Positions 15,626 to 21,470 are shown, counted from the first letter of the stretch. The stretch: DNA of 23,276 nt from a virus (IMGVR_UViG_3300046790_000018:1-23276), one strand, 5' to 3'. Numbers and translations: made by a program. The notes: generated by a model from the letters alone, not told the origin.

Positions 15626-15898
15626 TCATAGCCCCTCGGCCAGCCCTTCGGCGTCGAGTTGGTGGTAGAACGGCAGCATCCGATCCGAAATCGCGATCTG
15701 CTCGCGCTTCGGAACGGCGGTCCAGGCGGGCAACGACCGTGTCGGATCGAGCAGCACGGCGGCGAGGAGCGCCGCGAGTGCCTCCCGTGCATTCTGGATG
15801 ATGAGTGCCTCGGCGCGGGCATTCGACGCCTGCAACATGCGGGTATGCGCGGCGAGCGATTCGCCAATCAGCCGGGCCACGTCATCCTCGACACTCAC
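15626..15898 (-). CDS. Small helical protein between terminase and portal (90 aa)
   Basis: It starts with GTG at 15898, overlapping the TerL stop by four bases (GTGA), and ends 14 nt before the portal ATG. It is almost wholly helical: ARLIGESLAAHTRMLQASNA, then AREALAALLAAVLLDP, then a C-terminal REQIAISDRMLPFYHQLDAE. I do not recognise a family. Its fixed position between TerL and portal suggests a packaging-accessory or head-assembly role, which is inference. Confidence 0.68.
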   Translation of the reverse strand: MSVEDDVARLIGESLAAHTRMLQASNARAEALIIQNAREALAALLAAVLLDPTRSLPAWTAVPKREQIAISDRMLPFYHQLDAEGLAEGL

Positions 15899-17397
15899 GC
15901 CATCCAGCCCATCTCGCCGTCCTCGGTCGCAAACGGCGATTCCACGAGCCGCAAGAGGCGCGGGGCACGAACCGGCGCGGCGAACGTGAGTGCCAATGCG
16001 TCCCCGTCATCGGGCGAATGTCCGCCGCGCCGTTTTATGTCGGCTTTGCTCTCAAGCCAAATCCGTTGCTTCGGGTCATGTCGAATCCCCGGCTGCTGGA
16101 GGTCTTGCACCAGCCAGCGGTCGGTGCCAATCGCGGCCGTCAAGAGCCACATCTTGAGCTTGTCCCACATGAAATCGCGGTAATACCGCGTTTTCGTCGG
16201 GTCAGGGCTGTCCGCCCCGAAATTGATTTCCTGCACGTTCCGATAGCCCAATTCCCGCAACCGCGCCGCGACCGGCCCGGCAATGCCTGCGGAATCGAGA
16301 AACAACATCGCCACGCGGTGGCCATTGTAGGTCGTGCTCAGCACATCCGACAGTCGAGAAATCAAAATCGCGGGGTCACGCGTCAGCGACCCAGGAATCC
16401 GCACCGGCGGCACCGTGCGCGCGTCCATCCCTCGGCGGAACCGCACGACGTTGAAGTCGGACCCGCCCCACGCCAAATCACATCCGGCGATGAGGGGTTC
16501 GTCGGGCAGCACGGCAATCGATCGGGACTTCGCGGCCTCGACCCGGTCGCTGTCGATGAACTGAATGTCCCCCGCCTTCGGCGGGATCCCCTCGACACGG
16601 ACACGAAAGACATCGGAATCGGCGCCATAGTCGTCCGCAATTTCCTGCACCCACCCGGCGTTGTGCCCCTCAACGGTCCGGACATCAATGACCCAGCTTT
16701 TATAGCGATGCCGCCGCTCCCCGAACACGGCTTCGTAGAACGACCCCTGGCGCCGCGTCGGGTTCCCGAACAGGAAAATCATCGGCTCTCCCTTGGCAAG
16801 CCCGCCCTCTTGGACTTCGTGGATGACCTCGGGAACATTGGAATCTTCGTCGTTGATGTAGAAACTGGTGCTTCTTTCGCTGTGCTGTCCAGCAAAGGCT
16901 TCGGAGTTTTCTGGCGCGCATGTTTGTGGTGTCACGCGCCACGACTCCCGCGACCCGACCCGAAACAGAATTTGCGTATTCGCTTCAAACCAGTGCGACG
17001 TGAGGGACAGCTTGTTCCAGAACAGAATCGCCGCCCACGTCTTGTCGTCCAACTGCGTCGAGGTGTTCGCGGTGACGGTCCCTTTGGCATCCCGCCGCGT
17101 GCTCATCAGGAAGTTCACGAGCATCCCGGTCAGCGCACCTTTGCCCGCGCCGTGACCACTGCTCACGGCTGCGCGAATCGGCTTCACCGCGTCCATGCCG
17201 TTGAACTTCCGCGCCCGAATCTCGCCGCCCAGCCACTCCAGGAACTCCTCTTGCCAGCGGCGCGGCCCGCGATACCGCTCCAGCACCGTCCCCGGCTCGC
17301 CCCAGGGAAACGCCGCCCGCACGTAGCCCAACGGGTCCGCGTAGAACTGCCCGACAAATTCTTCGAGGTCGTCCTCTAACTCCGCCGCCGACTTCAC
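15895..17397 (-). CDS. terL: Terminase large subunit (ATPase-nuclease)
   Basis: A 500-residue packaging motor starting with GTG at 17397, overlapping the upstream TGA (GTGA), with GGAG upstream. ATPase domain: Walker A SSGHGAGKG at residues 79-87; Walker B-like segment SFYINDEDSNVP with D183/E184; coupling motif FLFGNPTRR (about 208-216). Nuclease (RNase H-like) domain: GCDLAWGGSD with D307, LFLDSAG with D368, and SPDDGDAL with D463-D466. It translocates DNA into the prohead and cuts the concatemer. The Walker B context reads YINDEDS rather than the common YIDEA(S/H), a mild variation. TerS lies two genes upstream. Confidence 0.93.
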   Translation of the reverse strand: MKSAAELEDDLEEFVGQFYADPLGYVRAAFPWGEPGTVLERYRGPRRWQEEFLEWLGGEIRARKFNGMDAVKPIRAAVSSGHGAGKGALTGMLVNFLMSTRRDAKGTVTANTSTQLDDKTWAAILFWNKLSLTSHWFEANTQILFRVGSRESWRVTPQTCAPENSEAFAGQHSERSTSFYINDEDSNVPEVIHEVQEGGLAKGEPMIFLFGNPTRRQGSFYEAVFGERRHRYKSWVIDVRTVEGHNAGWVQEIADDYGADSDVFRVRVEGIPPKAGDIQFIDSDRVEAAKSRSIAVLPDEPLIAGCDLAWGGSDFNVVRFRRGMDARTVPPVRIPGSLTRDPAILISRLSDVLSTTYNGHRVAMLFLDSAGIAGPVAARLRELGYRNVQEINFGADSPDPTKTRYYRDFMWDKLKMWLLTAAIGTDRWLVQDLQQPGIRHDPKQRIWLESKADIKRRGGHSPDDGDALALTFAAPVRAPRLLRLVESPFATEDGEMGWMA

Positions 17398-17576
17398 CCG
17401 ACCGGCTCCGGCTCCGCTGCTTCTTCTAACGGCAGTGCGACATCTGCTTCAGTGTCCTGCGCTTCTTCCGGCGCTTTTTCCTGCGGTTCCGGCGCTTTTT
17501 CCGGCGCTTCGACCGGCACCGCTTCAGCCTCATCCTTCATGTCGATGGTCCGCTCCACACCCTTGCCCAGTCTCAT
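17394..17576 (-). CDS. Small acidic protein between TerS and TerL (60 aa)
   Basis: It starts at the ATG at 17576, overlapping the TerS stop (ATGA), and its stop overlaps the TerL GTG, so it is coupled on both sides. The sequence is Glu/Pro/Ala-rich with a repeated (E/P)xEKAPE theme (VEAPEKAPEPQEKAPEEAQD). It is probably disordered. It may be a linker or a protein bridging the terminase subunits. Low-complexity composition weakens the case for a conserved function, but the double overlap supports real translation. Confidence 0.6.
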   Translation of the reverse strand: MRLGKGVERTIDMKDEAEAVPVEAPEKAPEPQEKAPEEAQDTEADVALPLEEAAEPEPVG

Positions 17577-18268
17577 ACGCCCTCTCCCTTCTCCGCGACG
17601 ACCTCGATATCCGGCAACAACCCCGCCGCCCGCCGCCGCGCCGCATCCAATTTCGCCCCCACCACGTTCACGTTAATCGTCGTCTCCGACCGATCAATCA
17701 ACATCCCGTGATACCGCGCCGCCAACTCCACGTATTTTTCTCGCGGCGCCAGTCGTATCTTCAGAATCCGGTCTACCTGCCCATCCCCCGCCACCGCATT
17801 TTTCATCACCACTTCAATCGACGTAATCGCCTGCGCTTCCGCCTCCGTCAATGCCGACATCGGCTTCAAATCCCCCTTCGACCACGTCCGCTTCACCTCC
17901 CCCTTCACCCAGGCCGGACTCAGATTCCCCAGCACGTCCTCCCGCAACGGCCCGTCCCGCGTATACAGTTCCTCCCCGTCCTCCGCGTAAAACAACCCCC
18001 TCGGGTCGAACAACGCCCCACGCCGGATCTGCTCCGCCACCACCGCCGCCGTCATCTCCGCCGTCGCCTGCAACGCCTCCGCCCGACGCCGACGCGCCCG
18101 CGACCCCTTCCACTTCGCGCCCCCACGCGCCTTCACCAACGCCGCCGCCCTCGCTCGCGCCTGCTCCTCCGTCAACCCGCGCGCCTTCGCCACCGCCGCC
18201 TCGCGGTCCCCCAATACCTTCGATACCGTCTCCACCGCCACCGCCACTAACGTGTCCTCGACGCCCAT
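17573..18268 (-). CDS. terS: Terminase small subunit
   Basis: About 231 residues from the ATG at 18268; an in-frame upstream GTG would add 16 residues of atypical sequence. The C-terminal half is recognisable as a TerS-type domain: LTEAEAQAITSIEVVMKN then RILKIRLAPREKYVELAARY then HGMLIDRSE. A preceding motif, LFDPRGLFYAEDGE, resembles the D-x-R-x-L/x-F boundary of many TerS-like proteins. The N-terminus is a highly basic helix (GAKWKGSRARRRRAEAL), plausible for DNA binding. TerS recognises the packaging signal and regulates TerL. It begins the late block. A TAGAGT box ends 8 nt before the ATG. Confidence 0.82.
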   Translation of the reverse strand: MGVEDTLVAVAVETVSKVLGDREAAVAKARGLTEEQARARAAALVKARGGAKWKGSRARRRRAEALQATAEMTAAVVAEQIRRGALFDPRGLFYAEDGEELYTRDGPLREDVLGNLSPAWVKGEVKRTWSKGDLKPMSALTEAEAQAITSIEVVMKNAVAGDGQVDRILKIRLAPREKYVELAARYHGMLIDRSETTINVNVVGAKLDAARRRAAGLLPDIEVVAEKGEGV

Positions 18269-18328
18269 GCCCCAAGACTCTAACCTAACCCACGCGCCCC
18301 TACCACACTCCTCCACCCACGTCCATAC

Positions 18329-18342
18329 CCTAACCGCTTAGG
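18329..18342. promoter_or_regulatory. Palindromic site S1 (CCTAA-N4-TTAGG)
   Basis: CCTAACCGCTTAGG is a perfect 5-bp inverted repeat with a 4-nt spacer, 61 bp upstream of the TerS ATG. It belongs to a six-member family in this window and could be an operator for the late genes. Confidence 0.65.
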
Positions 18343-18440
18343 CTAAACTGCCATGGCCACGCCGCCGCCGACAGCGGGGTAGAAAGCTAAGAGCTTAGGA
18401 GAAACAGCCACGGACACCACCGCCGCCGCGACAGGGGTAG
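18330..18440. repeat. Imperfect 57-bp tandem duplication containing S1 and S2
   Basis: The segment beginning at 18330 and the one beginning at 18387 align over about 53 bp with roughly ten differences and one small indel. Each begins CTAA-N4-TTAGG, continues AAAC-GCCA, and ends in a CCGCCGCCG...ACAG...GGGGTAG block. Confidence 0.8.
18386..18399. promoter_or_regulatory. Palindromic site S2
   Basis: GCTAAGAGCTTAGG matches the family with one arm mismatch. It occupies the same place in the second 57-bp unit that S1 occupies in the first. Confidence 0.55.
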
Positions 18441-18703
18441 GAGTCCCTGCTGCGCTCGTGCGCTTCGACTTCTGTCTTCGATCCTGTGGCCACGCTGCGT
18501 TTCGCCTCCATACCCTGGCCACCGCGCCCACGTCGAGCCAGCGGGCGAGCGCCAGCGGTCGCAGGGCGGAGCAGGGCGCAGGCGCCAGCGCAGGCGAGCC
18601 CACCGCGCGAAGGTCCAGGACGCAGGGCGCCTTGCCTCGGCAGGTGGCCATCGGTGATTGCCTCCGGCTGTCGGCTCTCGCGTTTCCCCTGCCAGCCTGA
18701 GAA

Positions 18704-18717
18704 CCTAGCCGCTTAGT
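18704..18717. promoter_or_regulatory. Palindromic site S3
   Basis: CCTAGCCGCTTAGT shares the CCGC spacer with S1 and S4. A TTGACA hexamer overlaps its right end (18717-18722), but no good -10 follows on the plus strand. A half-site, TAACCTAA, lies nearby at 18751-18758. Confidence 0.5.
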
Positions 18718-18861
18718 TGACAGTCGGCCGTAAGGCAATGGCATTACGCGTAACCTAAGGGGGCGAAAGTCCAGCCTAGACACCGCGACTATGGACGGCT
18801 GAGCCAGAACGCGAATCTTTACGAAATTTAATCGTGGCTTCGCTTTCGAGGCGAAGGTGGT

Positions 18862-18909
18862 CGTGCCTATCGGGTCGTAGGCACGGCATAGGCACGGATA
18901 GGCACGGCA
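18862..18909. repeat. Iteron-like cluster 1 (TAGGCACGG)
   Basis: Three direct units start at 18878, 18889 and 18899 (TAGGCACGGCA, TAGGCACGGA, TAGGCACGGCA), preceded by an inverted unit CGTGCCTA at 18862-18869. Periods of 11 and 10 bp put the units on one face of the helix. An AT-rich patch lies 25-50 bp to the left. Confidence 0.85.
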
Positions 18910-18944
18910 TGGAAGGCAGGCCCGACGCCCGTGCCTGTCCGGGG

Positions 18945-18969
18945 GGGAAAACCCCTTTAGGGGTTTCCC
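18945..18969. other. Strong hairpin with TTTA loop
   Basis: GGG-AAA-CCCC (18945-18955, with one bulged A at 18948) pairs with GGGGTTTCCC (18960-18969) around loop TTTA. No T run follows on either strand, so a terminator is not the simplest reading. Confidence 0.6.
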
Positions 18970-19180
18970 GGAAAAGGCCGGTCGGAGGGGGGTCTAGGCG
19001 TCGTGTCGGGGTTCGGGGTGTTTCGGCGAGCTCGCGGAACAGAGAGAAGAGGGGACGACCGCGCCAGCCGGTCCCAGGGGCGACGAACGGCGCTCGCGAC
19101 GGGGTTCGGGTCATCGGACGGCCGGATTATGGTTCCTGGGGCAATTCGTGGGTTCCGGGGTTTGGGGGTTCCTGGGGGCG

Positions 19181-19204
19181 GCTGGACGGCTGGACGGCTG
19201 GACG
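19181..19204 (+). repeat. Three 8-bp tandem repeats (GCTGGACG)
   Basis: Exact copies at 19181-19188, 19189-19196 and 19197-19204, in the noncoding region between the two iteron-like clusters. Confidence 0.85.
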
Positions 19205-19243
19205 TGGGAGGGTGTCAGGGCGGGAATTGTCCAGAAAACAGGT

Positions 19244-19265
19244 CGTGCCTATGGCCATAGGCACG
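19244..19265. promoter_or_regulatory. 22-bp perfect palindrome
   Basis: CGTGCCTATGG (19244-19254) is followed directly by its reverse complement (19255-19265). The arms are the TAGGCACG iteron in opposite orientations, so this is two iterons head to head. It is a plausible dimeric protein-binding site. Confidence 0.85.
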
Positions 19266-19345
19266 GCATAGGCACGGATAGGCACGACTAGGCAGGGCAG
19301 GTGCCAGGAGAGCGACTCTCCAAATAGGCACGGCATAGGCACGGC
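19258..19345. repeat. Iteron-like cluster 2 (TAGGCACGG)
   Basis: Units start at 19258, 19269, 19279 (variant TAGGCACGA), 19289 (variant TAGGCAGGG), 19325 and 19336. The first 29 bp (19258-19286) are identical to 18878-18906 in cluster 1. The spacing is 10-11 bp apart from one gap (19299-19324). Confidence 0.87.
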
Positions 19346-19363
19346 CACGGCTAGGTTATTGGG

Positions 19364-19384
19364 AAAAGGGCGCCGGAGCGCCCT
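19364..19384 (-). terminator. Intrinsic terminator of the leftward early operon
   Basis: GGGCGC (19368-19373), loop CGGA, then GCGCCC (19378-19383), extended by one A-T pair. On the minus strand it is followed by four T residues. It lies 10 nt downstream of the stop of the 305-aa gene. Confidence 0.75.
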
Positions 19385-19393
19385 ATGGCAGAG

Positions 19394-20311
19394 TTACGGG
19401 CGGGTTGTCGAAACCAGGATCGGCCGTTTGCCGAAGGCGAAAGTGCTATCGGTCGGGCTGACCGTGAAGGTGGCCGTCACGGTGACCACATCGCCGCGTT
19501 CGAGGCTTGCCGCGCTGGGCACGCTCAGCCAGACCTTCGCGCGGTTTTCCAGTTGAACCAACATCTTGAGCTGTTCGCCGTAGGAGCTTTCGTGCAGCTT
19601 GAGCGACAGGACCGTGCCGGTCGCCGTCTGGCGCCCGCTGGGCGCATTACCGACCGGCAGGGTTGCTTCCTGGGCGCGCTGGGCGGCTCGCTCGACATCG
19701 CGCGCCAGGGACGCCACCAGCGCCTCTACCTGCCGCTGTGAGAGCGAACCGAAGTGATTGAGCTTGCCGATCACGTCCTGGGCAAACGTGTTCCGCGCGT
19801 GGACCGGATCGGCCGCTGTCGTGAGTGCCAGCGCCAAGGCAGGATAGGCCGCTAACGTCGCTTCGCGCGCTTTCCAGACCTTCAACCGCGCGTGGCCCGC
19901 TTCGGCTTTGGACTTCAACTGAGCCAGCTTCCAGGACAGCCGATCCGCGAACCCGAGACGCGCCGTGCAATCGGCACCAAACACGACGCTATCGCCCGTG
20001 GGAATGTGCCGGGTAACCGTGATCCAGCGGATATTGCCGTTCCCGCAGTGCACGCAGCGATGCGACTTGCGCCGCCAGTCGTCGCCCAGCGCCTCGCGCA
20101 TATCGCGCTCCCAGAACTCCACGTCCGCCGCGTAGCCCTCCGAACTCCCGCCGCAGTACTCCGGCCGTTTGTTGTCGAGGTAATCCAGCACCTCATACGC
20201 GGCCGGATCAAAGTTCGTCGGATTGTGGACGGTGGGCACCCGCTTAGCGGGAACGTCCACCGCGCGATAGTCGAACCCGTCTGAATCGCCATCGAGCATT
20301 AACTGAGCCAT
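19394..20311 (-). CDS. Zinc-ribbon plus OB-like conserved phage protein (305 aa)
   Basis: The start is placed at the ATG at 20311, which has AGGAGG 4 nt upstream and overlaps the preceding stop by one base; a GTG at 20314 is possible. Early residues include TVHNPTNFDPAAYEVLDYLD. At about residue 85 is RCVHCGNGNIRW, and further on VVFGADCTARLGF, giving Cys ligands for a zinc ribbon. The middle is helical. The C-terminal 85 residues look like an OB-type beta barrel: TGTVLSLKLHESSYGEQLKM, then LVQLENRAKVWLSVP, then GDVVTVTATFTVSP and FAFGKRPIL. This pattern occurs in conserved phage early proteins. Nucleic-acid binding is inferred from the fold guess. Confidence 0.75.
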   Translation of the reverse strand: MAQLMLDGDSDGFDYRAVDVPAKRVPTVHNPTNFDPAAYEVLDYLDNKRPEYCGGSSEGYAADVEFWERDMREALGDDWRRKSHRCVHCGNGNIRWITVTRHIPTGDSVVFGADCTARLGFADRLSWKLAQLKSKAEAGHARLKVWKAREATLAAYPALALALTTAADPVHARNTFAQDVIGKLNHFGSLSQRQVEALVASLARDVERAAQRAQEATLPVGNAPSGRQTATGTVLSLKLHESSYGEQLKMLVQLENRAKVWLSVPSAASLERGDVVTVTATFTVSPTDSTFAFGKRPILVSTTRP

Positions 20312-20496
20312 CACGCCTCCTGATCCGCCTCAAACGCCGACGCGCAATCGACGCACATCACCTGACCCGCGATCACCGGATAGAACCGGTTATCGCAGCC
20401 TTCGACCTCGCACGACACCACGACCGACTTGTCGAGATACGGCTGAGCCTTTTTGATTTCTTCCGCGTGCGCCTTGAGAATCTCGTTTGCTGTCAT
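20311..20496 (-). CDS. Small zinc-ribbon protein (61 aa)
   Basis: The start at 20496 has AAAGGGA upstream. Residues 1-22 are a charged helix (NEILKAHAEEIKKAQPYLD). Cys29, Cys34, Cys48 and Cys51 (C-x4-C-x13-C-x2-C) form a likely four-Cys zinc site. The stop is next to the start of the 305-aa gene, so the two are coupled. A promoter with palindrome S4 lies upstream. Function unknown; a small regulator or adaptor is possible. Confidence 0.7.
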   Translation of the reverse strand: MTANEILKAHAEEIKKAQPYLDKSVVVSCEVEGCDNRFYPVIAGQVMCVDCASAFEADQEA

Positions 20497-20534
20497 CGCG
20501 TTTCCCTTTCGTTAAAAACCAACCGAGATCCAAG

Positions 20535-20562
20535 AGTATATCCTAGCCGCTCAGGATGCAAG
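20535..20562 (-). promoter_or_regulatory. Candidate leftward promoter overlapping S4
   Basis: On the minus strand TATACT (20540-20535) is a near-consensus -10. A -35-like CTTGCA (20562-20557, 16-nt spacer) or TTGCAT (15-nt spacer) precedes it. Palindrome S4 fills the spacer. TAGGAT (20545-20540) is an overlapping alternative -10. Confidence 0.45.
20542..20555. promoter_or_regulatory. Palindromic site S4
   Basis: CCTAGCCGCTCAGG is a family member 46 bp upstream of the 61-aa zinc-ribbon gene, placed between its -35-like and -10-like boxes. That is a typical repressor position. Confidence 0.55.
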
Positions 20563-20583
20563 CATAAAAATGCACCCTGAGCG
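20548..20583. other. 13-bp inverted repeat overlapping S4
   Basis: CGCTCAGGATGCA (20548-20560) and TGCACCCTGAGCG (20571-20583) pair at 12 of 13 positions around a 10-nt A-rich loop. ATTTATTTTT follows on the plus strand. It could be a terminator read rightward, or an extended operator. It lies just after the 113-aa gene. Confidence 0.6.
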
Positions 20584-20591
20584 ATTTATTT

Positions 20592-20933
20592 TTAGCGCCA
20601 GCCTTCAACCGTGGCGAGGGCTGAGCGCAGCGCATCAGCCGTCTGGCGCCGCACCTGGGCGGACTGTTCGACCGCTGTCGCGTGAATGCGCCCGGCTGTC
20701 TCCTGAGCTTGCGCGATCCGTTCAGACCGAACCTGCTCCGCACCCTTGATGATGTCGGCTGCATCGCGCAGAGCGACGGACGGCAGATACATCGGCGCCC
20801 AGTCGGAGCGCACGTCCCGCTCGACTTCCGCGCGTACCGACGACAGCCAAGGCCCGAGGTAGGACTGGGCGCCCAGCTTGGCGATCACGTCATCCAGGAT
20901 CGCGAGTTCCTGCGCCTTCGTGATCCCGCTCAT
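20592..20933 (-). CDS. Conserved small phage protein (113 aa)
   Basis: The start is chosen at the ATG at 20933, which overlaps the stop of the 34-aa ORF (ATGA). A longer frame beginning at 21071 would start inside an operator and lacks a Shine-Dalgarno. The N-terminus has QELAILDDVIAKLGAQSYLG then PWLSSVRAEVERDVRSDWAP, a (L/I)DxxIAxLGxxSYLGPWL pattern seen in small phage proteins. The C-terminus is a long helix with heptad-like Ala and Gln (GRIHATAVEQSAQVRRQTAD). Function unknown. It belongs to the leftward early operon. Confidence 0.72.
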   Translation of the reverse strand: MSGITKAQELAILDDVIAKLGAQSYLGPWLSSVRAEVERDVRSDWAPMYLPSVALRDAADIIKGAEQVRSERIAQAQETAGRIHATAVEQSAQVRRQTADALRSALATVEGWR

Positions 20934-21034
20934 CGCGACACCCGAAAGCCAAAGAGGCAAAACGCTTGCACCGCCAACAGAAACACCCAATCGACCACAT
21001 GGGCGCCGAACGCGTAACCAGTCAAAAAATCCAT
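20930..21034 (-). CDS. 34-aa membrane peptide at the head of the leftward operon
   Basis: The ATG at 21034 has a perfect AGGAGG (21048-21043) 8 nt upstream, the best ribosome site of this operon. It encodes MDFLTGYAFGAHVVDWVFLL then AVQAFCLFGFRVSR, with stop overlapping the next start by four bases. It has one hydrophobic span with a basic C-terminus. It may be a genuine small membrane protein or a leader peptide that couples translation of the 113-aa gene. Confidence 0.6.
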   Translation of the reverse strand: MDFLTGYAFGAHVVDWVFLLAVQAFCLFGFRVSR

Positions 21035-21054
21035 AACTAAATCCTCCTGTATTC

Positions 21055-21084
21055 AAGATACAGAAACGCATGGGCGTATGTCAA
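21055..21084 (-). promoter_or_regulatory. Leftward early promoter with internal operator
   Basis: On the minus strand TTGACA (21084-21079) is followed after 18 nt by TATCTT (21060-21055). Operator 1 lies wholly in the spacer. The 34-aa ORF begins about 20 nt downstream. Confidence 0.7.
21064..21076. promoter_or_regulatory. Operator 1 (AAACGCATGGGCG)
   Basis: One of three copies of AAACGCATNNGCG in 65 bp. It sits in the spacer of the leftward promoter. Confidence 0.65.
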
Positions 21085-21088
21085 GCAT

Positions 21089-21101
21089 AAACGCATAGGC
21101 G
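21089..21101. promoter_or_regulatory. Operator 2 (AAACGCATAGGCG)
   Basis: The second copy lies between the two divergent -35 boxes, in the same orientation as operator 1 and 25 bp from it. Confidence 0.65.
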
Positions 21102-21108
21102 AATCACC

Positions 21109-21138
21109 TTGACATCGCATATGCGTTTAATGGATCAT
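21109..21138 (+). promoter_or_regulatory. Rightward early promoter with internal operator
   Basis: Consensus TTGACA (21109-21114) is followed after 18 nt by GATCAT (21133-21138), a weaker -10. Operator 3 lies in the spacer. The 78-aa gene begins at 21181, leaving a leader of about 36 nt. Confidence 0.6.
21116..21128. promoter_or_regulatory. Operator 3 (CGCATATGCGTTT)
   Basis: The third copy, inverted relative to the other two and containing the perfect palindrome CGCATATGCG. It starts 1 nt after the rightward -35; operator 1 starts 2 nt after the leftward -35. Confidence 0.65.
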
Positions 21139-21180
21139 CAAATACGCCTGAATTTACAGGCTCGAAACGAGGTAACGACA

Positions 21181-21417
21181 ATGGCACAGCACAGCACTTG
21201 GACCGGTCGCACGTTAGGGGAACCGACAGCGGAGCAGTGGGCAGCATTGCAACGATTCTCGACCGCATACGGCCGAACGTGGAAACAGACGCTTCGCGAT
21301 GCATGGATGGACGGCAACTACCCGTGCAACGAGGACGACGCCAGCCTGCTCCAACAGCTCCGTAACCAATTCGGCCCGCGCTGGCTCATGCTGGTCGATA
21401 TCACCAAAGGCAGGTAG
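21181..21417 (+). CDS. Conserved small phage protein (78 aa)
   Basis: The start is at the ATG at 21181 with GAGG about 8 nt upstream; the frame stays open further upstream into the promoter, so the longer version is rejected. The sequence contains EQWAALQRFSTAYGRTWKQT then LRDAWMDGNYP and LLQQLRNQFGPRWLM. The pattern (F/L)xxxxGRTWKxxLxxAW...LxQ(L/I)RNxxGPxWL is common in small early proteins of diverse phages, with no established function known to me. It is the first gene under the rightward promoter, the place of cro in lambdoid phages, but no helix-turn-helix is evident. Confidence 0.75.
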   Translation: MAQHSTWTGRTLGEPTAEQWAALQRFSTAYGRTWKQTLRDAWMDGNYPCNEDDASLLQQLRNQFGPRWLMLVDITKGR

Positions 21418-21440
21418 GCGCCGCGCTCCGATCTTCCCGC

Positions 21441-21470
21441 TTGACTCTCTGTAACCTAAACACTTAGGAT
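21441..21470 (+). promoter_or_regulatory. Candidate promoter ending 6 nt before a start codon
   Basis: TTGACT (21441-21446), 18-nt spacer, TAGGAT (21465-21470). The predicted transcript start would fall on or next to the ATG at 21477, giving a leaderless mRNA. Palindrome S5 overlaps the -10. Confidence 0.5.
21455..21468. promoter_or_regulatory. Palindromic site S5
   Basis: CCTAAACACTTAGG, a perfect inverted repeat. Its right arm supplies both the TAGGAT box and a possible AGGA Shine-Dalgarno for the 56-aa gene. The flanks (GTAA before, ATAAGCA after) are shared with S6. Confidence 0.7.

Larger units (their letters stand above)
18269..19393. other. Noncoding repeat-rich region upstream of the terminase genes
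   Basis: About 1.1 kb without a convincing gene: the frames present are low-complexity, overlap repeats and lack Shine-Dalgarno sequences. It contains a 57-bp imperfect tandem duplication (about 18330-18440), CCTAA-type palindromes, a palindrome TTACGCGTAA (18744-18753), an AT-rich patch (about 18811-18836), a strong hairpin (18945-18969), two iteron-like clusters and a terminator at the right end. Segments 18440-18690 are very GC-rich and unremarkable otherwise. Candidates for its role are the late promoter region, packaging site or replication origin. Confidence 0.75.

Noticed and set aside
15805-17379. Long plus-strand frame (524 codons) opposite TerL
   Set aside because: TerL on the minus strand has all catalytic motifs; the opposite frame is an Arg/Pro-rich GC artefact.
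18704-18750. Plus-strand promoter at TTGACA 18717
   Set aside because: No acceptable -10 at 16-18 nt and no rightward gene downstream.
18343-18783. Minus-strand 146-codon frame in the noncoding region
   Set aside because: It runs through the 57-bp duplication and palindromes, has no Shine-Dalgarno and low-complexity content.
18945-18969. Intrinsic terminator
   Set aside because: A strong stem, but no T run on either strand and no gene ending nearby.
18862-19345. CRISPR array
   Set aside because: The repeats are only 9-11 bp and contiguous, without unique spacers of constant length, and no cas genes are present.
18776-19348. Two minus-strand frames (112 and 73 codons) with VPMPCL-like repeats
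   Set aside because: The apparent peptide repeats are translations of the TAGGCACGG iterons; no ribosome site or domain.
20592-21071. 159-aa version of the 113-aa gene
   Set aside because: Its start lies inside operator 1 and the leftward promoter and lacks a Shine-Dalgarno; the ATG overlapping the 34-aa ORF is better.
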